A stretch of 11,118 nt of DNA from JBBTVO01 sp038058335 (GCA_038058335.1 JBBUBI010000014.1:1-11118); one strand, 5' to 3'. Counted from the first letter of the stretch, positions 1-7,614 are shown. Translations and numbers: made by a program. Notes: generated by a model from the sequence alone, not told the origin.

Positions 1-3
1 TTG

Positions 4-76
4 CGCGCCTGAAGGGAATCGAACCCCCAACCCCTTCGTCCGAAGCGAAGTGCTCTATCCGTTGAGCTACAGGCGC
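4..76 (-). tRNA. tRNA-Arg(TCG)
   Basis: On the minus strand the segment folds as a complete cloverleaf. The 7-bp acceptor stem GCGCCTG/CAGGCGC is perfect, the D stem is GCTC/GAGC, and the anticodon stem CTTCG/CGAAG closes the loop CTTCGGA, giving anticodon TCG, which reads Arg CGA. The T arm contains TTCGATT and its stem has two G-U pairs. The discriminator base is G. The next bases are CAA, so CCA is not encoded and must be added by a CCA-adding enzyme. It lies downstream of the hydrolase gene on the same strand. Confidence 0.95.
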
Positions 77-90
77 AAATTAGCGATTAG

Positions 91-114
91 CTACTAGTTT
101 TTAGCAACTAGTAG
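91..114. repeat. Inverted repeat between hydrolase gene and tRNA-Arg
   Basis: CTACTAGT at 91-98 pairs perfectly with ACTAGTAG at 107-114 around an 8-nt loop. It sits after the hydrolase stop codon and before the tRNA-Arg 5' end. It could end the hydrolase transcript or mark a processing site. The U-run after the stem is poor, so a canonical intrinsic terminator is not certain. Confidence 0.5.
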
Positions 115-170
115 AAGCCAACAAACTTATTTTACCAAAAAATCGTCAGAATCCGAAATTTATCAATCCG

Positions 171-1229
171 TTACTGCCTTAACGCATCAAAAAACTCTAT
201 TACCCTGCTGTTTGCCCAATGTTCGTTATCTTCCGTCACGAATCCCAAGTGTCCACCGTTTTCAGTTATTAGAGTAATTATATTTGGGTTATTTGTAAAT
301 TCAGAACCAAGTAAGGGCATAACCGATGCGATCGTATCGTCTTTTGCATGAATGGCAAGCGTTGGAACTCTTATGTTACGTATGTAGGGAAGCGCGCTTG
401 CTCTCTCATAATAATCATCTGTATTTATAAAACCCCATCTTTTTGGTTTTGGACCGGCGATATACCTACCGTCCCATTCTTTTATCGAAGATATATTTCT
501 TATTTCTTCTTTGGTTCCCCACCCGTCTTCAGGGTGATATCTTCCCATTTTGCGGGCTGCAATTTGAAGCGCAAGTAAAATTTCTTTGTTGTGAGGTGAG
601 CGCTCGATAATAGTTGAGTTAAATGCAAGGTCAACAGCAGAAGAGACTACAGCAGCACCTTTTATGTAGCCTTTGGTATCGGTATGATCCCCTCCAACTT
701 TTTTAAGGGTAGCGTTTCCTCCAAGAGAAAAACCGGCAATAAAAATTTTATCCAGTCCTACGCTCGCTAGATGCTTAATTACAGCATGAATGTCTTCAGT
801 TAGTCCTGCATGATAAATATTTTTAGTTAGCTTTTCCGTATCGCCTTGGCCTCTTAAGTTCATGGCAGCGATATTAAAGCCTTTTTCAAATCCAGACAGG
901 CCAAGTCTTACAACTTCGGGAGAACTGCTTGATCCGATTAAGCTGGGAATTATAAGTATTGTGGGGCAGTTTTGGGGGCTAAGCTGAAGAGTCAAGTGTA
1001 CAGTTACCGTACTATCACTTGAAACATCAACCAGATCTGCTTGTTGGTATTCCAGACTCTCGTATGGCTCTAGCTTTGCTTTGAAAGCAAGTTCTGTTTG
1101 GGCCTCAGCACTTATAAAGTTAGCATTCGGTATGAATGGAGTTAGCTCAAGTTTTGTTCTAATAATGTCGAGTTTTCTTTTGACCGCCTCCTGTTCCTGC
1201 GAGCCCTTGCCTATTCCATGTTCTGTCAT
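171..1229 (-). CDS. Alpha/beta hydrolase, YheT/EMB8 (COG0429) type
   Basis: A 352-aa soluble hydrolase of the YheT/EMB8 branch of the alpha/beta fold. The nucleophile elbow is GFSLGG (Ser168), the acid is in HAKDD (Asp297/298) and the catalytic His is in GGHLGF (His327), which together make a full triad. The family signature NLRGQGD followed by YHAG is at about 124-142. Length is close to the usual 320-350 aa. No signal peptide or membrane segment is seen. Family members are poorly defined esterases or lipases, so the substrate is unknown. The ATG at 1229 is supported by a TATAAT box only 6 nt upstream; no Shine-Dalgarno is present, which suggests a leaderless mRNA. Its composition is less AT-rich than the genes at 7.9-9.4 kb, fitting a resident chromosomal gene. 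Confidence 0.88.
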   Translation of the reverse strand: MTEHGIGKGSQEQEAVKRKLDIIRTKLELTPFIPNANFISAEAQTELAFKAKLEPYESLEYQQADLVDVSSDSTVTVHLTLQLSPQNCPTILIIPSLIGSSSSPEVVRLGLSGFEKGFNIAAMNLRGQGDTEKLTKNIYHAGLTEDIHAVIKHLASVGLDKIFIAGFSLGGNATLKKVGGDHTDTKGYIKGAAVVSSAVDLAFNSTIIERSPHNKEILLALQIAARKMGRYHPEDGWGTKEEIRNISSIKEWDGRYIAGPKPKRWGFINTDDYYERASALPYIRNIRVPTLAIHAKDDTIASVMPLLGSEFTNNPNIITLITENGGHLGFVTEDNEHWANSRVIEFFDALRQ

Positions 1230-1235
1230 CCGCAG

Positions 1236-1241
1236 ATTATA
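1236..1241 (-). promoter_or_regulatory. -10 box of hydrolase gene (leaderless)
   Basis: The minus strand reads a perfect TATAAT, 6 nt before the ATG at 1229. Transcription would start about 7 nt downstream, at or next to the A of ATG. No convincing -35 hexamer is visible at 16-18 bp. Confidence 0.6.
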
Positions 1242-1265
1242 TCAAAAATGGGGTAATAAATTATA

Positions 1266-1279
1266 AAGTGTGAGCCGCA
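1266..1279. repeat. Partial copy of tRNA-Lys 3' end (att-like)
   Basis: AAGTGTGAGCCGCA is identical over 14 bp to 10013-10026, which covers the 3' acceptor strand and discriminator of tRNA-Lys plus the adjacent flank. It has the same orientation. It lies just upstream of the hydrolase gene and before the pseudogene region, where a distal attachment remnant of an inserted element would be expected. It is short, so the assignment is tentative. Confidence 0.4.
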
Positions 1280-1425
1280 ACTTTGTTCTTTCGAACGCCG
1301 ACATAGCAGTTTTGTATCAGAATTGCAGAATTGGCAAGTTATTCTCCGGCAGTATCCCATTAGATGCTAAACTTTATGCAACGAGTAATTAAACAGTTGT
1401 AATAAGATTATGGATAATCTAATAA

Positions 1426-1707
1426 TTAAAAAAACTAAAAAAAATTGCAGTAGATAAAAAATATAAAAATCAAGGAATTGGCAACCAGCTGGTGTTGGAT
1501 GCTATAAAAAGGGCAAAAAGTAAAAACGTAAACAGAACAGAGGTATATATTGGAAATTCAAATTTTACGCAGCTTGCTTTATATCAAAAATGTGAATTTA
1601 GAATTGTAGTCGTTGAGAAAAATTTCTTTACGAAAAACTATTCAGGAGAAACAATAGAGAATGGTATTAAGTGTATAGACATGACTCATCTAACAATCAC
1701 CTTTTAA
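1426..1707 (+). pseudogene. GNAT acetyltransferase, N-terminally truncated
   Basis: The frame opens right after a TAA at 1423-1425 and reads about 93 residues to a TAA at 1705-1707. It begins KKIAVDKKYKNQGIGNQLV, which is the GNAT beta4 strand and acetyl-CoA pyrophosphate loop (Q/R-x-x-G-x-G/A; here QGIGNQ). A C-terminal part with LALYQKCEFR, the usual motif B tail, follows. The first 50-60 residues of a normal ~150-aa GNAT are missing. A short ATG frame at 1410 (MDNLIIKK) runs into this region in a different phase, so an A-run frameshift is possible. GTG at 1492 is the first usual start codon in frame, but it would begin after the CoA-binding motif, so the gene is probably inactive. Its end overlaps the convergent VOC pseudogene. 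Confidence 0.75.
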
Positions 1708-2109
1708 AGGAATTATTTTGCTGGTTTTTTTTAATTCCCTGTGAAAACCGAAGTAAGTATCCGTCAGGATCTTGCACGAGGATTTGTCTATAGCCATGGA
1801 GCATATTTTTAACCTTATACCAACTATCTTGTATGTTTCTCTGAGGGGATACTTATGTGATTCTAGAGAATCGGTTAATTCCTGAACATTCTTAGTATCA
1901 ATTTGAAAATTTATCCCTCTGCCAAATTGATATTCAAATTTTCCTGTAATATATTCGTCATCTTCATTTGGATCTAATTCCTGAATCATGATATGACTTC
2001 CTTGATAAGATAGAAAGGCGAATAAAGGATATTCTCGTTGATATTCAATCGTAAACCCTAATATATTACAGTAAAAATTGAGACTTTTATGAAAATCAGC
2101 TACGTAGAG
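1697..2109 (-). pseudogene. VOC (glyoxalase/bleomycin-resistance-like) gene, frameshifted
   Basis: Read on the minus strand, one frame starts after a TAA at 2110-2112 with LYVADFHKSLNFYCNILGF, the typical first beta-alpha unit of a VOC domain, and continues to KYPLRE near 1841. The domain then resumes one frame over with SWYKVKNMLHGYRQILVQD and DPDGYLLRF, the classic C-terminal VOC signature, ending at a TGA at 1697-1699. The frameshift lies at about 1835-1845. The ATG at 1989 is internal to the domain, and no start codon is found in frame upstream before the TAA. The gene therefore has lost its start and carries one indel. Metal-binding VOC proteins detoxify antibiotics or aldehydes; no current function is likely. 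Confidence 0.8.
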
Positions 2110-2370
2110 TTATCCTTTTAAAGGATTAGATTTTATACATTAAATATAATAATTGTTCGAATCCGAGATGGGTCTTTTTGCTGGAAGTAAAAAAGTACAT
2201 TGGATTCATTTTAGCCTCACAGAAAGATATAACTACCCTAGATATACAGAAATTCTGTTAAAATGTGTTCAACGGAAGATTTTACTAATTCTATATATTT
2301 TACCTAGATCTTGCTGCTCATATTTATGTAAAAACTAAAATAGTTGGCTTTTTAGCTTTACATTATTAGT
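2110..2370. other. Non-coding gap before the GT-like gene
   Basis: About 260 AT-rich bases. The 12-mer CCTTTTAAAGGA at 2114-2125 repeats the one at 1700-1711, so the two copies bracket the VOC pseudogene. A 61-codon frame at 2153-2338 starts with TTG, has no recognisable domain and is probably chance. No RNA gene is seen. Just before the ATG at 2371 there is no Shine-Dalgarno and only a weak TACATT 6 nt upstream. Confidence 0.5.
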
Positions 2371-4275
2371 ATGTTACGAAACATAGGAACAAAATCAAAA
2401 ATTAAGCAACAAGCAAGAATGTCGAAAAAGATGGTTGTTTTTCTTGATGAGAGGGGGAAAATAATATATCTAGATATTAATGGTATTTCTTTGGAATTAC
2501 CAAATATACAATTAAAGATACCTCTTGTGGCAAAAACTGAAATTGGGATTGTTACTATCGAGGATCTCGAAGCCCATCCCATGAATTTAGCCAATCGATG
2601 GGGTATTTTAAAAGACTTATCTGATTACAAGTCATCTGATCATCAAAAGAGATTTATTATTACATTTGAAGGAATTAACATTAAAGAAAGCTATGTTATT
2701 CCAAAATTTTTTCTTGAAGGAGAACCCATTATAAGGGTTACTGTGAATGAACAGTATTCTCTCACCCCTTTTAGTATGGAGATGATGGAAGTTAAACAAG
2801 AGAAAGTTCAGGTAGTAATCCCACAAAAACCGAAAAGTCAATACAAAATTCTTCTATGTACTCAGATTCTAGGACATGTTCAAGAAACAGCAGCGCTCAT
2901 GGAGTGGGCGCAAAGAAATGGGACATTACAGAATAAATGGAAGATAGCTTTGCCTGCAACGAAAAGAACCGAAATTACTAAAGATGCTTTGAGAAAAAAA
3001 AACATTCCCATAGATGATGTAACCTGCAGTTGGTCATATTCAGGTGGAAAAGATTTTAGGACAGGTCTGGAATACAGAGAAGACTTTAGTAAGCAAGATT
3101 CATTCTCAACTGTTTCTGGATTTATGGCAGCAAATGCAAGGCTATGTATTGAGGTCGCAAAAGGAAAATACGCTGTTGTTGCTACGAATTTTCATGGTGA
3201 AGCACAACTTATGAAAGCAATTAATTCAAATATTCTGGTTAGCGGTATTTCACATACCTTCTTGTCAGGAGGATTAAAAAAGCGTATCAATCAACATCAT
3301 GATCTTCCTAGATTAACCTTCATGCTTCAGCGTGTCCAAAATTCTCTTGACCTTGTGCCCAAAAGAATTATTGCTTTGGGGGGTGACGTAAATTTCATTG
3401 ATTATTATTGGAAAATTTGCAGAGAAAAAGTACACGTACTAGATACATTAATCTATCGTTCTTTTGATTTTGACACCAACATTCCTTTAAAACTTGATAA
3501 TTCAGCACAAGTAATTCAGGTACCATTCATAAGTCCTGATACAACTATCTCTAAAAAAAAGGCAAGGGAAAAAATTGGAAAAGTGATAAGCGAAGAAATA
3601 AAACCTACAGATAAGATTATTATCCTTGCTGGAGAAAGCGATGATGGTTCATTCAGAAGGAGAGCACAAGCAGTGATTGAGTTTGCAAGAAAACGTCATG
3701 ATGTACATATTATTATGCCTCTGGAGCTTATGGATCAAAGAATCTCAGGACTAGATATTCCTACAAACGCTCACGCCATAGGTTTTAGACAAGATTGGTT
3801 CGACATTATGGCTGGAGGAGATATTACTCTTATACGAGGTAGCTGGGGTGAAATACGTGACTTAGTTGTTTCTCATGCAATTCCTATAATTACTTCTCCT
3901 AGCACTGTACCAATGAATTGTGATTTAGATACTACCCAATTTCTTACCCAAGTATCCGAAGAACGTGCCTGCAATATATCATTATTTATAAAAGCACTGC
4001 AATTGAGAGGAATAAAATCTGAAATGATAAATAAGCTAATCGTTGATTTTAATAATCCATTAGATAAACACACTTTAAAAGAGGCAATAGAATATGCTTT
4101 ACAACTAGATGTTGGAAATGAATTACATTCAGCAATTTCGAGTATTCCTAGAGGCAATACGGAATGGGTTGGAGTATTACATGAACAATTATTAGATCAA
4201 AAAAGACCTTTTTCAGCTAGCGAATTAACAAAAATACAGAATAGTATTTGGGGGCCAAATAGAGGAACGACATGA
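2371..4275 (+). CDS. Large protein with probable GT-B glycosyltransferase-like half
   Basis: A 634-aa soluble protein that I cannot assign to a named family. Residues 1-150 form a charged N-terminal region of unknown fold. From about 158, KILLCTQILGHVQE resembles the N-terminal Rossmann strand and Gly/His loop of GT-B enzymes such as MurG. Residues 415-510 resemble a GT-B C-terminal domain: strand IIILAGESDDGSFRRR, then AIGFRQDWFDIMAGGDITL, then RGSWGEIRDLVVSHAIPII, recalling the acceptor-side 'G-G-x-x-E ... G-x-P' region of MurG/UGT proteins. That would make it a nucleotide-sugar glycosyltransferase, but the sugar and acceptor are unknown. A later ATG at codon 17 (2419) is an alternative start. 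The stop is TGA, 10 bp from the convergent PheRS-like gene. GT-B assignment is moderate to low confidence; it could be another Rossmann-type protein. Confidence 0.6.
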   Translation: MLRNIGTKSKIKQQARMSKKMVVFLDERGKIIYLDINGISLELPNIQLKIPLVAKTEIGIVTIEDLEAHPMNLANRWGILKDLSDYKSSDHQKRFIITFEGINIKESYVIPKFFLEGEPIIRVTVNEQYSLTPFSMEMMEVKQEKVQVVIPQKPKSQYKILLCTQILGHVQETAALMEWAQRNGTLQNKWKIALPATKRTEITKDALRKKNIPIDDVTCSWSYSGGKDFRTGLEYREDFSKQDSFSTVSGFMAANARLCIEVAKGKYAVVATNFHGEAQLMKAINSNILVSGISHTFLSGGLKKRINQHHDLPRLTFMLQRVQNSLDLVPKRIIALGGDVNFIDYYWKICREKVHVLDTLIYRSFDFDTNIPLKLDNSAQVIQVPFISPDTTISKKKAREKIGKVISEEIKPTDKIIILAGESDDGSFRRRAQAVIEFARKRHDVHIIMPLELMDQRISGLDIPTNAHAIGFRQDWFDIMAGGDITLIRGSWGEIRDLVVSHAIPIITSPSTVPMNCDLDTTQFLTQVSEERACNISLFIKALQLRGIKSEMINKLIVDFNNPLDKHTLKEAIEYALQLDVGNELHSAISSIPRGNTEWVGVLHEQLLDQKRPFSASELTKIQNSIWGPNRGTT

Positions 4276-4285
4276 TAATTGAAAC

Positions 4286-5506
4286 TTATTGGTAACCTTT
4301 TGTTTCACCTTCATGAAGCTTTGGATATGCCATAGCATATAAACCGGCTGCTTCTTTTTTAGTTAAAGTCTTGTCAGGATGTCTTAAGATAATTCTCACT
4401 AAAACATTATCTTGACCTGTTGTTGCTCCAAGCCTCTCTCTTGCAATTTGAGTCAAATTATCAAAAGGAGTTCTTTGTAGAATTTCCACTTGCTCCAATA
4501 GGTCACTATTATTTCCAAAAACATTTCTAATTGCTTCACAAATATCTTCTTCAGAATCATTTTTACTGACACAATATGACATATCTCTAAAAATCGCTGG
4601 CTGATTAGATAGGTTTATAAAAGGTTCGATATTTGTCATCTGCTTAATAACACGAGGATCAGTAGAGCGTATTAATCGAATATCTGGTAAATTTTTCCTA
4701 GCCATTATTAACCGCTCAATTCCCATACCTAACGCCAATCCAGAATATTGCTCTGGATTTATTCCTGAATTTCTTAATACTTCGGGATGAGCGAGGCCTG
4801 CCTCGAGAACTTCTATTTCTTTGCCTTCAATTCCTGCATAGACTTCAATACCATCAACTGTATACGGGTGTTTGGCTTCATGGACGATCATCTTTGCATC
4901 TGGGCATGCAGCCTCAAAAATCGTTCTTGCTAGCTCTAATAAATTTCCTCTTGTAGCGCGCCCATATTCACTATCTTTTTGAAGCGTCCAAACATCTATC
5001 TGATGAAAAACATCTAAATGTCTAGGATCAATAACATCACGTCTATAAACCAAACCTGGAAGCACGAAAGTTGAACGGTCGATACTTTTTTTTTCTATAT
5101 CATCAAATGTAGATGGGATCAGAGCTGAGGTGTGAGTCCTAAGAACATGATTTTCGTCAGTATACCGTGTATACGTAGAAGACCTGCCTGGATTTCCAGA
5201 TGGAAAAAGCAAGCGGTCGAAATTATCTCTTGCTTCTACAATGGGATTACCTCTTATAATCCGTATATCAGGAAATCCGTGCTCTCTTAGTTTGCTTACT
5301 ACTTGATCATAAATTGTACCAACTATATTTTTTTCCTGATCATCCTCTGGTGGCAAGGTCAAGTCTTCGACAGATAAAAGTTTTTCAATTGTTTCAGGAG
5401 AAGACACTTCAAATCTTAGCGGCATTGGCAGGTTTGGATTTTCTAAGGATACATCTACTTTTGCTTTTTGTAAACTTGTCATAGATCCTGTATCATCTCT
5501 TTCCAT
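4286..5506 (-). CDS. Single-chain PheRS-like class II synthetase paralog (PheS + FDX-ACB)
   Basis: A 406-aa protein built like mitochondrial PheRS: a PheS-type catalytic core (about 20-290) followed by a C-terminal FDX-ACB anticodon-binding domain (about 300-406, with PAIFRDMS and RHPDKTLT). Normal bacterial PheS lacks FDX-ACB and works with PheT. Class II motifs are intact: LRTHTSA (122-128), motif 2 GLVYRRD (151-157) and FHQ (167-169), and motif 3 GLALGMGIERL (256-266). ATP binding and adenylate formation are therefore likely. The pocket differs: the usual FPFT is HPYT (213-216), FHQxE is FHQID, and the GCG/GAG turn is EAG (235-237). This suggests an amino acid other than Phe, or a drug-resistant PheRS. 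It follows the decarboxylase by 84 bp on the same strand. A TAGACA-17-TATAAT promoter ends 8 nt before the ATG, with no Shine-Dalgarno. Confidence 0.85.
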   Translation of the reverse strand: MERDDTGSMTSLQKAKVDVSLENPNLPMPLRFEVSSPETIEKLLSVEDLTLPPEDDQEKNIVGTIYDQVVSKLREHGFPDIRIIRGNPIVEARDNFDRLLFPSGNPGRSSTYTRYTDENHVLRTHTSALIPSTFDDIEKKSIDRSTFVLPGLVYRRDVIDPRHLDVFHQIDVWTLQKDSEYGRATRGNLLELARTIFEAACPDAKMIVHEAKHPYTVDGIEVYAGIEGKEIEVLEAGLAHPEVLRNSGINPEQYSGLALGMGIERLIMARKNLPDIRLIRSTDPRVIKQMTNIEPFINLSNQPAIFRDMSYCVSKNDSEEDICEAIRNVFGNNSDLLEQVEILQRTPFDNLTQIARERLGATTGQDNVLVRIILRHPDKTLTKKEAAGLYAMAYPKLHEGETKGYQ

Positions 5507-5514
5507 GATATCAA

Positions 5515-5543
5515 ATTATACTACTCAACCTAATAATTGTCTA
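5515..5543 (-). promoter_or_regulatory. Promoter of the PheRS-like gene (leaderless)
   Basis: The minus strand reads TAGACA (5543-5538), a 17-bp spacer and TATAAT (5520-5515), a near-consensus sigma-70 type promoter. It is 8 nt from the ATG at 5506, so the transcript would start within one or two bases of the start codon. The PheRS-like gene can thus be expressed separately from the decarboxylase upstream. Confidence 0.75.
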
Positions 5544-5590
5544 GGCATCTAACAGGAAGATATAACGCTAGCGACATATATTATGAGATA

Positions 5591-7207
5591 TCACTTTAAT
5601 GGGTGAGGAATTTCCATGTCAGGCTTTATGTTTCTATCTGAAAAGTCAAACTCTAAATCAATCTCATTTTTTAATGTAACTAAAAATGAAACAAATTTTA
5701 GATTCGATTCTATACTTGAATATGGTGACATTATATATGCTTTTAAAGATGTGAGGGGATACGGACTTGCCCCAGTAGCATTATTTGGTATTTGATCTAT
5801 GTAATATGTGTTCCCTAAGTCAGAGATTTTTTTAATGAATTTTGATGTATAGGCATCATGAACATTAGCTTCTTCTTTTGGGGTAAAATTACGAAGCTTT
5901 TTTGGTAAAAGTGGTACAAACATGACAGATGTACCCAAGCAAGATTTGTTTATAACCTCAAAGTATCCAGTTTCACCTATTTTATTTTCTAGATGGACCG
6001 CTATTTCAGTGAGATGTGCAATCAGTTGTTGAAATCCTGTTACTCCTAGAACACTAAGAACCATATATGCCGAGTTTGGTCCATCAGCAGGTCTTGTATT
6101 TTCAATGGAATACATAAATGGCCACTTACTTACATCACTATTCCCGTATAAAGCTGTTTTTTCTTTAACCATAAAGACACTAGATATATATGGACAAAAA
6201 CCCATTTTATGAAAATCTATTCCAAAAGAATCAGCAAGGTATAAACCTTTTAAATCTTTTATTATTTTTGATATTCTATCTAAAGCCACTTTGTCAATAT
6301 CTAAATTATTTAACTTAAAATCATAATCTTTAAAAAAGATCCAAGGAAAACTCACTACAGCATCAACGTGTACGTGAGGTACATAATTTAAACCCAGTCG
6401 CTTTACTAGCCTGTTTCTTAGTGCGACTACTTTCTCAATCGGATCAACAGCCATATTGTTCGTCGTTCCGCCTGATATAATAATGGCTGCAATTTTCTTA
6501 CCTTGCTTAGTTTTTTCTTCAATTACCCTTTCCATCTCATTGAGATCAACCCTGGTATCTTTGTCTGTTTTCAATCGAATAATATTGTCTGTTCCAATTC
6601 CAAGCCAGTCGGTGTCAGAGGTATGAGCGGGATGTCCAGATGATGTGGATATAACAATTACATCTTCTTTCACACCTTGCGATGGAGACTTTGGGGAGCA
6701 ATTTTTTAAGCCCACCTTAATACCGTACATTATTGTAGCTTTACCGCCCCAAGTAAAAGTTCCTCCAGCAGTTTGCCAATTCCAACCAATGTATTCTGCG
6801 ATGGATTTGATAACTTTCTGTTCGGTTATGAGACTTTTTCCAGACGCTGTATCTAAACATAAATTAGGGTTATATAAAGCAGTCATGGCCTTGGTCGTCA
6901 CAGCAGGAAGTATTGGAGGCGGTGCAACATTGTACATCGTATGAGGTGAATGCCATCGAGATACTCCTCGGAACAACCCCGATATTAGTTGTGGAAAAGA
7001 ATCTTGCGGTAAACCCTCGACTGGAATCCTATAGCTTTGTATGGCGACTTCATCGCTCTCTAATTTAGATGACAAGGTACTTTTTAATAAGTCAGTGTTT
7101 CTTAAAATCTCAGCATGTGAATCATGAATTTCTTTTAGTAATAAAGAAATTGAATCTGTGTTTGGATTATAAAATAAGTCCTTTATTTTTTTGGGTAATG
7201 TTACCAT
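5591..7207 (-). CDS. Group II PLP-dependent amino acid decarboxylase
   Basis: A 538-aa fold-type I PLP enzyme of the glutamate/aromatic/aspartate decarboxylase group. In order: GGTFTWGGKAT (148-158), the cofactor phosphate region; GHPAH with His195 as the likely residue stacking on the PLP ring; HVDA (280-283) with Asp282 contacting the pyridine nitrogen; DFHKMG with Lys334 as the Schiff-base lysine; and TRPADG near 371-376. The usual chemistry is amino acid to amine plus CO2. The length resembles PanP-type aspartate decarboxylases and some tyrosine/DOPA decarboxylases, but the sequence alone does not fix the substrate. It is cytosolic, without a signal peptide. The next gene downstream is the PheRS-like paralog, hinting at an aromatic or related substrate (inference). 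The ATG at 7207 has no Shine-Dalgarno; a weak TTTAAT lies 6 nt upstream. Confidence 0.88.
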   Translation of the reverse strand: MVTLPKKIKDLFYNPNTDSISLLLKEIHDSHAEILRNTDLLKSTLSSKLESDEVAIQSYRIPVEGLPQDSFPQLISGLFRGVSRWHSPHTMYNVAPPPILPAVTTKAMTALYNPNLCLDTASGKSLITEQKVIKSIAEYIGWNWQTAGGTFTWGGKATIMYGIKVGLKNCSPKSPSQGVKEDVIVISTSSGHPAHTSDTDWLGIGTDNIIRLKTDKDTRVDLNEMERVIEEKTKQGKKIAAIIISGGTTNNMAVDPIEKVVALRNRLVKRLGLNYVPHVHVDAVVSFPWIFFKDYDFKLNNLDIDKVALDRISKIIKDLKGLYLADSFGIDFHKMGFCPYISSVFMVKEKTALYGNSDVSKWPFMYSIENTRPADGPNSAYMVLSVLGVTGFQQLIAHLTEIAVHLENKIGETGYFEVINKSCLGTSVMFVPLLPKKLRNFTPKEEANVHDAYTSKFIKKISDLGNTYYIDQIPNNATGASPYPLTSLKAYIMSPYSSIESNLKFVSFLVTLKNEIDLEFDFSDRNIKPDMEIPHPLK

Positions 7208-7407
7208 AAAATTATTAAATCATCCCTATAGAAGCATCTTTATTTGTCTAAACAAATGGAGATCGTGATTCCGATTTACATTCCTAATTATATGTAATAA
7301 TTCTGTGTCTATTCTACAAGGTTGGAGTTTTTTATACAAGCTTTCTTCTTGTAGTACGTTTAGGCTGGAATTACCAAAAAGATTAAACATTAATTATTTA
7401 TTTAGCT

Positions 7408-7599
7408 TTATGCTATAATTTGTTGCATTCGTCTTTTTCGTTGTTGAACTTGCGGATTAACAGTATTTTCTCCAAATAAACTATCTTATTCTTTATAAAG
7501 ATACTCTATGCTCATATCAATCGCTTCATTATTGCTAACTCTGCATACTGTTTTTTGTTTCAATTCATTGGTCCATTCAAAAGAATAACTGCTTACCAT
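7408..7599 (-). pseudogene. Small ORF interrupted by an in-frame TAA
   Basis: From an ATG at 7599 the minus strand reads MVSSYSFEWTNELKQ and so on for 37 codons, then TAA (7488-7486), then a further 25 codons including NPQVQQRKRRMQQ, before a second TAA at 7410-7408. Both parts have protein-like composition in one frame, so a single nonsense mutation in a ~63-aa protein, or in the tail of a longer one, is plausible. The frame is also open upstream of the ATG for about 21 codons, through the tRNA-Lys-like segment. I do not recognise the family. Confidence 0.4.
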
Positions 7600-7614
7600 T
7601 AATTCTTTAATGAT

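Noticed and set aside
1280..1380. Possible coding tail on the minus strand upstream of the hydrolase
   Set aside because: Short frames are interrupted by stops and no family is recognisable.
2153..2175. GTTCGAATCC resembling a tRNA T-loop
   Set aside because: No complementary T-stem, acceptor or anticodon arm around it; not a tRNA.
2153..2338. 61-codon plus-strand frame
   Set aside because: TTG start, no Shine-Dalgarno or clear -10, low-complexity hydrophobic tail, no domain; probably chance in an AT-rich gap.
7486..7488. Possible recoded TAA inside a small ORF
   Set aside because: TAA and TGA both end normal genes in the window, so recoding is less likely than mutation.
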